64,000 bases of DNA from an uncultured Prevotellaceae bacterium (GCA_949299545.1 CASGAM010000034.1:18307-82306), one strand, 5' to 3'; counted from the stretch's first letter, positions 1-7,387 are shown. Program-made: numbers and translations. The notes: a model not told the origin generated them from the letters alone.

Positions 1-339
1 GTCCGCTGCCTTTGGCAAGCCGCCGCTGTCGGTCGCCTGCGTCGGCATGGTTCCGCTTGCAATCGTTTTACCTGCCGACGGACTTGCCCGCCTGCTTGCA
101 TTGGCGGCGTTCTTTGCGCACTTCTCACGGTAGGCGTCGGCGTTCCTGTCCACCTGCGACCTGAACATCATGAACACCGCCGTCAACGCCTTGTCATCCC
201 ATTCGGGTTCCGTGCCGTCCGCTGCGTATGCGAACAGTGCCTTGAACAGCCTGCCGGCCATCGCGTCGTCGAGGCAGTCCACCGCGCCGCGGTGCTCTAT
301 GTACACGGCAAAGCTCTTTATCTTGTGCTTCGTTTCCAT
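1..339 (-). CDS. DUF6291-like mobile-element protein, 3' end outside window
   Basis: The reading frame starts with ATG at 339 and stays open to base 1, so at least 113 residues are present and the C-terminus lies outside the window. The visible start reads METKHKIKSFAVYIEHRG, followed by an acidic region with GRLFKALFAYAADG and then a basic, Ala/Ser-rich stretch. This pattern resembles the DUF6291 proteins of Bacteroidales integrated elements and phages, which have no firmly assigned function. The gene starts four bases after the stop of the helix-turn-helix gene at 344-718, so the two are probably one transcript. The family assignment is from memory of the N-terminal pattern and could be wrong; that the frame is coding is much surer. 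Confidence 0.6.
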   Translation of the reverse strand, partial: METKHKIKSFAVYIEHRGAVDCLDDAMAGRLFKALFAYAADGTEPEWDDKALTAVFMMFRSQVDRNADAYREKCAKNAANASRRASPSAGKTIASGTMPTQATDSGGLPKAAD

Positions 340-343
340 AGAG

Positions 344-718
344 CTACCAGTTTTTCTTGCCGGGCTTGCGCCTGTGCGTTGACATTATCGCCTCATTTTT
401 CTCGTCCGCGGTCAGCGGCACGGGGTTCTTGCGGTTGGCCTCCAGCCACTTGTCAAGCTCGTCCTTGTACAGCACGTAACGCTTTCCTGGTTTCGTGGCG
501 GGTATCGTGCCGTTGGCCAGCTTCATGTAGAATGTGCCGATGGGGATTTTCATGTACGCCGAAGCCTCCTCCACGCTCATGGGAAGGTGCGCGTCACCCT
601 TGCGTGGCTTGTCCGCGTCCTTCATCTCGGCGAGCATCAGCTTCATGCCCGACACTTCGTCGAGCAGCCTTGCCACCACCCGTGGCAGGTCGTTGAATGT
701 GAGTTCCGTCTTTTCCAT
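344..718 (-). CDS. Excisionase-like helix-turn-helix protein
   Basis: This 124-residue protein has an N-terminal part likely to be helical (about residues 1-40, rich in Leu, Glu and Met). A MerR/excisionase-type DNA-binding domain follows at about 45-100, with MSVEEASAYMKIPIGTFYMK as the helix-turn-helix and KRYVLYKDELDKWLE as the wing and final helix. The tail is basic. The ATG at 718 was chosen because upstream codons are compositionally odd and the domain order fits this start. It sits 4 nt upstream of the DUF6291-like gene and near the integrase, as expected for a recombination directionality factor or a regulator of a mobile element. Its 5' flank shares sequence with the integrase 5' flank. 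The DNA-binding role is well supported; the excision role is inferred from context. Confidence 0.8.
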   Translation of the reverse strand: MEKTELTFNDLPRVVARLLDEVSGMKLMLAEMKDADKPRKGDAHLPMSVEEASAYMKIPIGTFYMKLANGTIPATKPGKRYVLYKDELDKWLEANRKNPVPLTADEKNEAIMSTHRRKPGKKNW

Positions 719-1012
719 TTCGCAAATCGTTTTTTGGTTACGGCGGCAAAGGAACGCTATGGATATGCGCTGGATGCGGCCACAGGATAATAACAGCGCA
801 ATCACGGCACAATAATTCCACTGACTGCGAGTTTCCGCGACCAAACGTGAAAGGAAAGGCCTGTGAACGGGGCGTAAGGGCAAAACAAAAGCGCCCGTTG
901 CCGTGGATGGCAGCGGACGCTTGCGGATGTATTGTCTTAAAATTCAGGCCAAGGCCGTAACCATGACCTGCTGTATGGATTTGTCTTTACCCATAAGTCA
1001 TTAAGATGCTCT
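719..1012. other. Noncoding stretch with element-specific promoter motif
   Basis: No convincing gene lies here. Reading on the minus strand, a TTCCTTTGC box (746-754) that resembles the Bacteroidetes -7 element lies 28 bp before the downstream helix-turn-helix gene. Farther upstream is the motif GGATAATA-aca-GCGCAATCAC (785-805, plus-strand reading). The same two motifs recur before the integrase gene. The rest (about 810-1012) shows nothing I can identify. Confidence 0.5.
785..805 (-). promoter_or_regulatory. Shared upstream motif, copy 1
   Basis: Plus-strand reading GGATAATA, three extra bases, then GCGCAATCAC. The copy at 3633-3650 is identical except that it lacks the three extra bases. 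Both lie upstream of minus-strand genes of the mobile element, each with a GCAAAGGAA block between motif and start. This suggests a common activator or repressor site. Confidence 0.5.
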
Positions 1013-1846
1013 TCATTCGGCATAGGGATAATGGAAGGCATAACAGCAGTCCTCAGGCTCGTCAATCGGAATCCGGCAGGCTTTTGGGTTGAGCTTGAAG
1101 TTCTTTATGCTCTCTATCTCGGTGTCCTTGAACACGTCGGGGAACATGGCCTTGATGAACACGGCACGTGCCGTGCCGTCGTAGCCGTTCTCCTTGCCCA
1201 GCCGTTCGCCGATGTTCCATGCGAAGTGGCGCAGGTCTACGGTGGTGAGTTTCCCCGTCAGCCGTATGGCCGCTGGCCTGTGCGTGCTGTCTTCCGCCCA
1301 CAGGCGTATCTCGCCGCACAGCAACGCGAGGCTTTCCTCGTCCATGTATGGCGGCATGATGTAGTTCACGTAGTCCATGATTGCGTTTACAAGTCCGGCC
1401 TTCTCCTGCTCGCACTGCCGCCTGTGCTGTTCGCAGCGCATGGCGTATGTGTCTGGATTACTGGATGGGGCAGTGGGCTGTTCACAGGTTTGAACGTCTG
1501 ACACGGTATTGGCTTCGGCCTTGACAAGGCTTTCGTCTTGTATTTCTTCTCCTGAAGCAGCGGTTTCAACCTCGGACAATGGCTGTCGGTTTAGTTTCCT
1601 CCTGCATATGCTGACGTACAGTTCGGCAGGAAGCATCTGGAACGTCAGGGCGTATAGCAGCCACAGTAGCGCGTTGCTTCCGATGAATGTCACGGCTCTT
1701 ACCATTCCGTCGTGCCCAAAGTCGTTGCCCACATGTACCGCCACCATTAAGGATATGGCGAGAATGGCCACGCCGGGCAGGCCCCATACAAGGCAGGCTT
1801 CCCTGAAGGTAGACAAGTTTGTCTTTTTCTTATAGTTATTCTCCAT
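1013..1846 (-). CDS. Unrecognised membrane-anchored mobile-element protein
   Basis: This is a 277-residue protein that I cannot assign to a named family. The start MENNYKKKT at 1846 was chosen because a TACCTTTG promoter box lies 17 bp upstream, which would be inside the gene if the longer frame from 1897 were used. Two membrane segments are visible (about residues 20-37, VWGLPGVAILAISLMVAV, and about 52-72, GSNALLWLLYALTFQML). A low-complexity linker rich in Glu, Ala and Ser follows (about 85-130), then a soluble C-terminal domain of about 140 residues with several Trp and Cys. The N-in topology and the soluble C-terminal half suggest a cytoplasmic domain tethered to the inner membrane. It lies between the small regulator gene and the integrase, so a role in the element is likely, but no function can be given. 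Confidence 0.75.
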   Translation of the reverse strand: MENNYKKKTNLSTFREACLVWGLPGVAILAISLMVAVHVGNDFGHDGMVRAVTFIGSNALLWLLYALTFQMLPAELYVSICRRKLNRQPLSEVETAASGEEIQDESLVKAEANTVSDVQTCEQPTAPSSNPDTYAMRCEQHRRQCEQEKAGLVNAIMDYVNYIMPPYMDEESLALLCGEIRLWAEDSTHRPAAIRLTGKLTTVDLRHFAWNIGERLGKENGYDGTARAVFIKAMFPDVFKDTEIESIKNFKLNPKACRIPIDEPEDCCYAFHYPYAE

Positions 1847-1862
1847 TGTCGTTTGTTTTCCA

Positions 1863-1870
1863 CAAAGGTA
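1863..1870 (-). promoter_or_regulatory. Bacteroidetes -7 box for the 277-residue membrane protein
   Basis: Minus-strand TACCTTTG matches the TAnnTTTG consensus. It sits 17 bp before the ATG at 1846, which gives a very short leader. Confidence 0.55.
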
Positions 1871-2122
1871 GGAATGTTGGCAGACATCCGTGAACAACCG
1901 TGGGCTAAATCCCTGAATGTTAAGTTTATTTACGCTTTGGGCATGAAATCATACTTAAAATCATACTTGAATACTTTGAAACAGGATTGGTAGGCAATAA
2001 AAGGATGGTATTGTCCATGCCTGGACTTTTATTGCATCCGCATAATAAGCGTCATTAGGATAAGGCCGTATAAAAGCAGGCAGAGGTCGACAAAACATCG
2101 CCCCTATGAAGAAGCTCTAACA

Positions 2123-2147
2123 GGGGGTTGTAGTTTCAACAACCCCC
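2123..2147. repeat. Hairpin repeat unit 1 of 4
   Basis: A 25-nt unit: left arm GGGGGTTGTA, five-base loop GTTTC, right arm AACAACCCCC. Nine of the ten pairs form. It has the same layout as units 2-4. It lies 81 bp left of unit 2. Confidence 0.8.
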
Positions 2148-2200
2148 TTATGTACCAAAGGCTTACGTTGCAAAACTGTTTTGTCCGAAAGAGTGGTATA

Positions 2201-2231
2201 GGAGGGGGTGGCCATTTTGGCCACCCCCTCC
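2201..2231. repeat. Hairpin repeat unit 2 of 4
   Basis: The 25-nt core at 2204-2228 (GGGGGTGGCC, loop ATTTT, GGCCACCCCC) is extended by three more pairs on each side, giving a perfect 13-bp stem. There is no U-tract on either strand. Confidence 0.85.
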
Positions 2232-2284
2232 CTGTCCGGTATCGGCAAACTGCATAAGGAACTGTTTGACGACAAGGATTTGCC

Positions 2285-2309
2285 GGGGGTGACCGTTTTG
2301 GTCACCCCT
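2285..2309. repeat. Hairpin repeat unit 3 of 4
   Basis: GGGGGTGACC, loop GTTTT, GGTCACCCCT. Nine Watson-Crick pairs plus one terminal G-U. It lies exactly 81 bp right of unit 2's core. Confidence 0.8.
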
Positions 2310-2334
2310 CACCTTTAGCACGCAGTATTAGCAA

Positions 2335-2365
2335 AGAGGGGGTTGCCGTTTGGGTAACCCCCTCT
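2335..2365. repeat. Hairpin repeat unit 4 of 4
   Basis: Core 2338-2362 (GGGGGTTGCC, loop GTTTG, GGTAACCCCC) extended by three outer pairs to 13 bp with one G-U. It begins 22 bp past the integrase stop codon, so in the integrase transcript it is the first 3' structure. Confidence 0.8.
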
Positions 2366-2387
2366 GTCTGCCAACGGTTTAATCCTT

Positions 2388-3548
2388 TCATACTGCAAGG
2401 TTGCTTTTACCTTCGGTTCCTGCCTCCTGTTCCGTTACATGGTGTTTCAGCGTTATCTTGTCCACCGACTGCCGCTTCAGCTCGTCGGCCATGTCCGCGT
2501 AAATCTGCGTCGTACTTACGTTCTTGTGGGCGAGGAGCCTCTGCACGACGTAGATGCTCGTGCCCGCCTCGACCTGCAGCGAGCCGAAGGTGTGGCGGCT
2601 TGAATGGAAGCTTATCCGCTTGGTTATCCCTGCGGCCTTGAGCCACTTCTTCAGCGGTGCCTGCGTCATGCTGTCCGTGAAGCCGGGGAACACGCGCCCC
2701 GTGCCTCTCGGTCCGGCAAGTTCTAAAGCCTCGTCGCTTATCGGGTTGTTCACGAGGTCTTTCGTCTTCTGCATCCTCACCGTGACGTACATCCTGCCGT
2801 CGCCGTATGGTTGTATGTTTTCCCACGTGAGGGCTTTCACGTCGCTCTTGCGCAGCCCCGTCAGGCAGGCGAACAGGAAGGCGTTCTTCAGGACGGGCGC
2901 GTCGCACGGGGTGTCGGCGAGCCGTTCCAGTTCCTCCTGCGACAGGTGTTCCTTCTCTGTCGGTATGGTGTCGATGCGCTCAAGGAAGCCGTTTGGGTTC
3001 TCCCGTATCTTCCGCTCGCGGTATGCGGTGTGCAGCACCGCTCGGAACGTCGACCAGTAACCGGCCACGGAGTTTATGTGCAGCTTCCTTTTTGTGTGGA
3101 GGAACTGCGGGGCGACAAGCAGGTACTCCTTGAAACGGTTGCACAGCTCCACGTCTATCTCCCCGAAAGTGCATTTCCCTGCCGTGAAGCGGTGGAAGTG
3201 CTTGTAGACGTGTTCCCACTTCTTGTTCTTCTTTCCGGCCTTTGCCTTGAAGTAGGCGAGGAAGTCGCCTTTCGTCTTCTCCTTGTCGAAGAAGTCGTAA
3301 CGCTCGTTCACCACCGCCTCGTACCTGCGGCAGCGCAACGCCTCCGCACGCTCGGTCATGCGCTCGTTGTAGTCGCGCTCGCGCTGGTTTTTCGGTTTAG
3401 CGTAGATGTAGATGCCGAGCGATTCGTGGCGTATGACCTTCATGGTCGCCTCGTCGCGGTAGCCTGGGTAATAGTCAAGGTAGAAGGACAGCTGCCGTCC
3501 GTCCTTAATCTTGCGCGTGCGCAATGTCACTGTCTTGCAAATGTTCAT
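2388..3548 (-). CDS. Tyrosine recombinase (integrase)
   Basis: This 386-residue protein is a phage-type tyrosine recombinase of the Bacteroidales mobile-element class. It catalyses site-specific integration and excision through a 3'-phosphotyrosine intermediate. An arm-type N-terminal domain (about 1-90) is followed by a SAM-like core-binding domain (about 95-190, LNRF-like CNRFKEYLL region) and the catalytic domain (about 200-365). The catalytic set is complete: R233 in CLTGLRKSDVKALTW, H315 and R318 in HSSRHTFGSL, H341 in LLAHKNVSTTQ, and nucleophile Y350 in QIYADM; K263 is a plausible catalytic Lys. The length is normal for the family. It is the gene that marks 1-4.9 kb as an integrated element. 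The hairpin cluster lies directly 3', and a motif shared with the excisionase-like gene lies 5'. Confidence 0.95.
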   Translation of the reverse strand: MNICKTVTLRTRKIKDGRQLSFYLDYYPGYRDEATMKVIRHESLGIYIYAKPKNQRERDYNERMTERAEALRCRRYEAVVNERYDFFDKEKTKGDFLAYFKAKAGKKNKKWEHVYKHFHRFTAGKCTFGEIDVELCNRFKEYLLVAPQFLHTKRKLHINSVAGYWSTFRAVLHTAYRERKIRENPNGFLERIDTIPTEKEHLSQEELERLADTPCDAPVLKNAFLFACLTGLRKSDVKALTWENIQPYGDGRMYVTVRMQKTKDLVNNPISDEALELAGPRGTGRVFPGFTDSMTQAPLKKWLKAAGITKRISFHSSRHTFGSLQVEAGTSIYVVQRLLAHKNVSTTQIYADMADELKRQSVDKITLKHHVTEQEAGTEGKSNLAV

Positions 3549-3580
3549 GGTTCATTCTCGTTTTTGATTGTTACTGTGCC

Positions 3581-3650
3581 GCAAAGGAAAGGAATGGCAC
3601 GGCTGTGGAAGCTGTCATTCACGGTAATTCACGGATAATAGCGCAATCAC
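3581..3650 (-). promoter_or_regulatory. Integrase promoter region with shared motif, copy 2
   Basis: GCAAAGGAA at 3581-3589 reads TTCCTTTGC on the minus strand, a variant of the -7 box, 33 bp before the integrase start. GGATAATA followed by GCGCAATCAC at 3633-3650 repeats the motif at 785-805. The motif reaches nearly to the end of the upstream gene (stop at 3655). Confidence 0.5.
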
Positions 3651-3654
3651 AGGG

Positions 3655-4608
3655 TTATTGTAGTTCCTGTGACCTACGCTCCGCCATCACGCGCTCCACG
3701 TCGGTCTTGAGCAGCAGGTTCTTCACACCGACTTTAACCTTCCCTATGTTCTTCACTTTCACTATATGGCAGATGTTCGCCTTGCTCAGCCCGTACTTGT
3801 ATTGGATGTCCTCAACGGTGCAGTAGTCGGCGTTGGATGCCAGGTCTGTCCTGCGCAAGCGGTCGAGATGCTCTTTCGAGTAGTAGGTGCGTCCGTACTC
3901 GCGTTTGGTGGGTATGCCGTGGCGATGGGCGTATGCCCTCAACGCGCTGCGCCCCATACCGTACCGTTCCTCCACTTCCTCCGGCAGTAGCCATTCTCTG
4001 ATATTGGCGGTATCGACTGCTACGCCGAGAAGTTCCTCGACGTGCCTGCGGCTGTAGTAGTTCTTCCCGGCTATACGGCACATCGGAACGGCGTTGCGCT
4101 TGGCCGACGTGTAAAGCCATGACTGCTTGACCTTGAACTTCGCCATGACTTCCTCGCCTGAATAGTATTCGGGCACTCCGGCGCTTTCATCCGTCCGTGC
4201 CGTCCTATGGCTTCCGGCTTTGGCCTTTGCCTTGCCACCGTCGGTCGCTCTTGGCTTGGCGAATGGAAGCACCCTGCAATAAGGGCTTGCCTCCAGCATG
4301 GCCTCGATGTCGGCTTTTCGCACGAATGACATCCTGCCGCTGATGCGCGAGGCTTTCAGCTTGCCCTGTGCCACTAATTTGTAGATGTACTGGCGTGTGC
4401 AGCCCATGAGCACGGCGGCCTTCGAGAACGTGAAATACTCCTGTTGCCGAAGCTCAGACAAGGGCTCGACACCGTTCATGAAGTCTTGCGTCTTTTTCTT
4501 CCTTGCCCGTTTCGCTTCTGCGGCGCACTTTTCGCAGCAGTACTTCTGCATCCCGCTGTTCACTGTGAACTCCCTGCCGCAGAATGCGCATTTCCTTGTT
4601 TTCCTCAT
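3655..4608 (-). CDS. Zinc-finger protein with tandem helix-turn-helix modules
   Basis: This 317-residue protein (from the ATG at 4608; an in-frame ATG at 4656 would add 16 residues) opens with a Cys-rich finger: RKCAFCGREF followed by QKYCCEKCAAEA. At least three, probably four, MerR/excisionase-like helix-turn-helix segments follow: FTFSKAAVLMGCTRQYIYKL with RKADIEAML, YYSGEEVMAKFKVKQSWLYT with YSRRHVEELL, LLPEEVEERYGMGRSALRAY with YSKEHLDRL, and YCTVEDIQYKYGLSKANICH. It is therefore a DNA-binding protein able to hold several sites at once. It lies about 100 bp upstream of the integrase on the same strand and next to two long direct repeats at its own 5' end, so a role as excision cofactor or element regulator is likely. 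The function is inferred from domain layout and position. Confidence 0.8.
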   Translation of the reverse strand: MRKTRKCAFCGREFTVNSGMQKYCCEKCAAEAKRARKKKTQDFMNGVEPLSELRQQEYFTFSKAAVLMGCTRQYIYKLVAQGKLKASRISGRMSFVRKADIEAMLEASPYCRVLPFAKPRATDGGKAKAKAGSHRTARTDESAGVPEYYSGEEVMAKFKVKQSWLYTSAKRNAVPMCRIAGKNYYSRRHVEELLGVAVDTANIREWLLPEEVEERYGMGRSALRAYAHRHGIPTKREYGRTYYSKEHLDRLRRTDLASNADYCTVEDIQYKYGLSKANICHIVKVKNIGKVKVGVKNLLLKTDVERVMAERRSQELQ

Positions 4609-4668
4609 ACTTCGCTTTTTTGACGTTTGACATGAAAAATCATGCATTCCTGCCACGGGTGAACTGAC

Positions 4669-4714
4669 GTAAACGGCTGTAAACCGTCGTCACATAATTG
4701 GGCTTGCGTTGCGG
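4669..4714. repeat. Direct repeat A upstream of the tandem-HTH gene
   Basis: Contains GTAAACGGctGTAAACCG, then GTCACA and, farther on, TTGCGTTGCGG. The same order recurs 80 bp to the right as repeat B. Each copy also holds an internal pair of GTAAAC words 10 bp apart, i.e. one helical turn. Confidence 0.7.
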
Positions 4715-4748
4715 TAGGCAAACGTCCGTCCTTGTTTTGTCGCCGTAT

Positions 4749-4794
4749 GTAAACGGAAGTAAACCGTTGTCACAAGATAGACATATGTTGCGTT
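4749..4794. repeat. Direct repeat B upstream of the tandem-HTH gene
   Basis: GTAAACGGaaGTAAACCG, then GTCACA and TTGCGTTCCG. Offset from repeat A is exactly 80 bp. Likely protein-binding sites (operator, directionality-factor or arm sites), by analogy with other integrating elements. Confidence 0.7.
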
Positions 4795-4882
4795 CCGCAA
4801 GCGGTCAATGTTCTCTGCGGTAGAAATACGTTGCAAAAATATACTGAAAGTCAGGGAAATCCAAAAAGCATCCGTGAAGTGT

Positions 4883-4915
4883 TAAAAAGAAAAAGACATT
4901 GAAAATCAATGTCTT
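4883..4915 (-). terminator. Rho-independent terminator of the LRR gene
   Basis: Perfect 10-bp stem (AAGACATTGA / TCAATGTCTT) with a three-base loop. On the minus strand it is followed by a T-rich run (TTTTTCTTTTT). It begins about 43 bp after the stop of the LRR gene at 4958. Confidence 0.8.
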
Positions 4916-4957
4916 GCAGATGGTTGCTCGTGGTAGTTTGTGGTTGGTTATATGCTT

Positions 4958-6568
4958 CTAATTACATCCGAAGAATGCAAATCGTCCAATATTATTAACT
5001 GTTTTTGGAATAATTATGGTCTGCAATTTCTCACAGTTAGTGAAGGCGCCATTATTGATGATTTTAATTCCTGATGGTAATACTAAATCCTCAGGAGTAT
5101 TGAGATAAGCATATCCCCCAATGCTTGTTACTTCGGGCAAAATATTGGTAGTGGAACACGCGAGAACTAATTTTCCAGAAACTGTTTCCGCAATAGAATT
5201 GGAACCTGTTGATTTGTATATTGGATTGTTTTCATCAACCGTAATGGCTTGGCAATATTTGCTTTCACGGAAAGCCGTGGAATCAATATATTCTACCGAG
5301 GCCGGTATATGGATAGAGGTTATGCCGGATTTATAGAAAGCATTCTCGTTGATTGAGGTTATTCCATCAACAATTTCTGACGATTTGCACCCTGCAATCA
5401 GTTCGTTATGAGAACTTCCTATGATGGCATTGCAGTTATTTCGGGAATCGTATTTTTTATTTCTCTTATCCACAATGACTCTTCTCAATGAGACGCATCC
5501 CATAAAAATACCTGATGGGATTTCATCAACATGTTGTGGTATATAAATGCTGTCAAGTGAGGTACAATAATCAAAGTGGCCCCTTCCGTCGAAGGTTAAA
5601 AGTGAGGATGGTAGTTCTACTGTTTTAAGAGCCAAGCAATCATAGAACGCGTTCCTCATTATGACTTCTACACCTTCTGGTATCTTTATCGCACGTAATT
5701 TTTTGCAAGACTGAAACGCTGCTTCTCCAATTACGGAAACACCGGAAGGAATCGTGGTTGTGTTACATCCAAGAACAAGAAGGCCTGCATCTGTTTCGAT
5801 GATTGCGTTACAGCCGTTTCTTGAATCATATGTTGCATTGTTGTTATCAACTGAAAGATGTTTTAAATTATCGCAGCTGTTGATAGCGCTATATTCAATA
5901 GATACTACAGATGAAGGAATTGTTATCTGCTCAATATCCATACAATTATATATCGCATATTCGCGAATTGTTTTTACTCCAACCGGAATATCAATTGCTT
6001 TCATCGTAAATCCAACAAACGCATAACTGTTGATGTTTTCCACTGATGAAGGAATTACCGTTGCTTTGCAAGCACATAAAAGGGTGTTGTCAGCGGTTCT
6101 GATTATTGCATTGCACTCATTTCTGCTATCAAAGACAGGATTGTTGCCATCAACCGTAATTGATTGCAGGCTCATGCAATAAGAAAACACATTTTCTCCA
6201 ATAGTTCTTATGCTGGAAGGGAGATGTACTGCTTCGAGATTTGCGCATCCGACAAACGCTTTATCCATAATTTCCTCAATGCCCTCGCTTATAATGACAC
6301 TTTTTATGCCGCAACAGGCTTTGAACGATGCTCTTTCAATCGCCTGAACCTTGTATTTTTTCCCTTCATGTTTTACATGTGCAGGCATTATCAACAAGGA
6401 GTCTTTAAATGTCTGACAGCAATGATGTTTAGCTTTCTGAGATACAATGTTCACCGTATTATCTGACGTAATCTTATAGACGATACCTGAAGCCTCGAAT
6501 ATGGTTTCGGCATAAATTATGCCAAATGAACAAAAAAGGATAAAAAGTGATAAGATATATCGACACAT
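4958..6568 (-). CDS. Secreted BspA-type leucine-rich-repeat protein
   Basis: This 536-residue protein has a Sec signal peptide (MCRYILSLFILFCSFGIIYA, then ETIF). The rest is BspA/LRR_5 repeats of about 23 residues, of the form IPSSVxxIxxxAFxxCxxLxxI, e.g. VENINSYAFVGF and VSVIGEAAFQSCKKLRAIKI. Four insertions interrupt the repeats, each with YDSRNxCNAII (the last degenerate as YKSTGSNSIAE) and then a short strand ending GC/AC before the next IP. BspA proteins act at the cell surface in adhesion and host or fibronectin binding. The protein ends right after an LRR (RFAFFGCN) with no sorting tail, so it may be naturally short or have lost a C-terminal domain when the neighbouring element inserted. 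An intact terminator follows, which argues against recent truncation. Confidence 0.85.
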   Translation of the reverse strand: MCRYILSLFILFCSFGIIYAETIFEASGIVYKITSDNTVNIVSQKAKHHCCQTFKDSLLIMPAHVKHEGKKYKVQAIERASFKACCGIKSVIISEGIEEIMDKAFVGCANLEAVHLPSSIRTIGENVFSYCMSLQSITVDGNNPVFDSRNECNAIIRTADNTLLCACKATVIPSSVENINSYAFVGFTMKAIDIPVGVKTIREYAIYNCMDIEQITIPSSVVSIEYSAINSCDNLKHLSVDNNNATYDSRNGCNAIIETDAGLLVLGCNTTTIPSGVSVIGEAAFQSCKKLRAIKIPEGVEVIMRNAFYDCLALKTVELPSSLLTFDGRGHFDYCTSLDSIYIPQHVDEIPSGIFMGCVSLRRVIVDKRNKKYDSRNNCNAIIGSSHNELIAGCKSSEIVDGITSINENAFYKSGITSIHIPASVEYIDSTAFRESKYCQAITVDENNPIYKSTGSNSIAETVSGKLVLACSTTNILPEVTSIGGYAYLNTPEDLVLPSGIKIINNGAFTNCEKLQTIIIPKTVNNIGRFAFFGCN

Positions 6569-6691
6569 GATACTGGTATTTTATGTTATAAGAATGGTCA
6601 TTACCGGAATGCTTATTCCGTTTGTGGTTGCTACTAATGGACGTGATTGCAATTTTACGGTTTCCCAATTTAGATTTGCAACATCAAGTGA

Positions 6692-7324
6692 TTACCTCAG
6701 GCGCATTGAGGCTCTCTGGTTTTTCAGGTTTTCGCGTGTTTTCGTAAATATGCGGATGATGTGGAACAGCGGCGCTTGTTTGAATGCGTCGAAGTCTGTC
6801 GATTCCAGCATTTCTACCTTTAAGATGAAATCTTTGTCAAACTTGTAAGAAGCCAAATCGTTCATGAGGAAAAACTTGTTGACCATATACATACAAGGTG
6901 CATCTTCCGTCTGCGGAAAATAGGTTTTCCGGATGTCATCCAAAGAGATGAGATGACTGTTGTTAGGATAGTTAATTCTGAAAATCCGTTTGTAGGTTCT
7001 CCCGTTTATCTGTAGAGGACTGTCTTTCGGGTCTTTGCTGACGATAAGAGAGTCGCCATGCTGATGGATGTCCCGTATGACAAACGGAAATTGCCCGACG
7101 AAGTTGGTTTGCTCCATAGAAACGGAATCCATGTTAAATCCGATGAGGGACTTTACCAATGTGCCGTCATTCAACACGACCACATAATATTCGTTATTGA
7201 ATTCCTTGTCCGTCAGGAAATCAAAATCGTTCTTGTCCTTTGCAGTACTTACGCCCTCGGCATTGGCAGTGGTGATTGTTCCTAACAAGAATAAAAGAAG
7301 AAAAAACTGTTTCATTGTTTTCAT
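6692..7324 (-). CDS. Secreted protein of unknown function
   Basis: This 210-residue protein has a clear Sec signal peptide (MKTMKQFFLLLFLLGTITTA, then NAEG). The mature part of about 188 residues contains YYVVVLNDGTLVKSLIGFN, suggesting a small beta-rich fold, and ends in a basic tail (KTRENLKNQRASMRLR). I do not recognise the family. It lies 123 bp upstream of the LRR gene on the same strand and may be co-transcribed with it. An alternative start at 7315 would still keep a signal peptide. A TATCTTTG box at 7388-7395 is a plausible promoter 63 bp upstream. Confidence 0.75.
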   Translation of the reverse strand: MKTMKQFFLLLFLLGTITTANAEGVSTAKDKNDFDFLTDKEFNNEYYVVVLNDGTLVKSLIGFNMDSVSMEQTNFVGQFPFVIRDIHQHGDSLIVSKDPKDSPLQINGRTYKRIFRINYPNNSHLISLDDIRKTYFPQTEDAPCMYMVNKFFLMNDLASYKFDKDFILKVEMLESTDFDAFKQAPLFHIIRIFTKTRENLKNQRASMRLR

Positions 7325-7387
7325 AGTCTTTATGGTTATAGTGCGGCGCGATCATTTCTTTTTAGGCAATAATCTGTGACATGATGT

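Larger units (their letters stand above)
1847..2387. other. Noncoding stretch between integrase and membrane-protein gene
   Basis: This 541-bp stretch carries the promoter of the downstream membrane-protein gene near 1863 and four strong hairpins at 2123-2362, listed separately. A short frame read leftwards through the hairpins (2305-2117) encodes a repeated GV-K--TP pattern, but that follows from the hairpin sequence and is not taken as a gene. Between 1880 and 2120 I see no coding signal. Confidence 0.6.
4609..4957. other. Noncoding boundary between mobile element and host gene
   Basis: It holds two long direct repeats (4669-4714 and 4749-4794) and the terminator of the LRR gene (4883-4915). 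The element end and attachment site probably lie between about 4800 and 4890, but the matching half-site at the other end is outside the window. No gene is visible. Confidence 0.5.

Noticed and set aside
2117-2305. A 62-codon frame with a repeating GV-K--TP peptide
   Set aside because: The repeated peptide is produced by the DNA hairpins. It starts with GTG, has no promoter or ribosome site, and the fourth hairpin is out of frame.
344-4608. Complete conjugative element
   Set aside because: Only integration and regulatory genes are visible; no relaxase, coupling protein or transfer genes are in the window, so the element type cannot be named.
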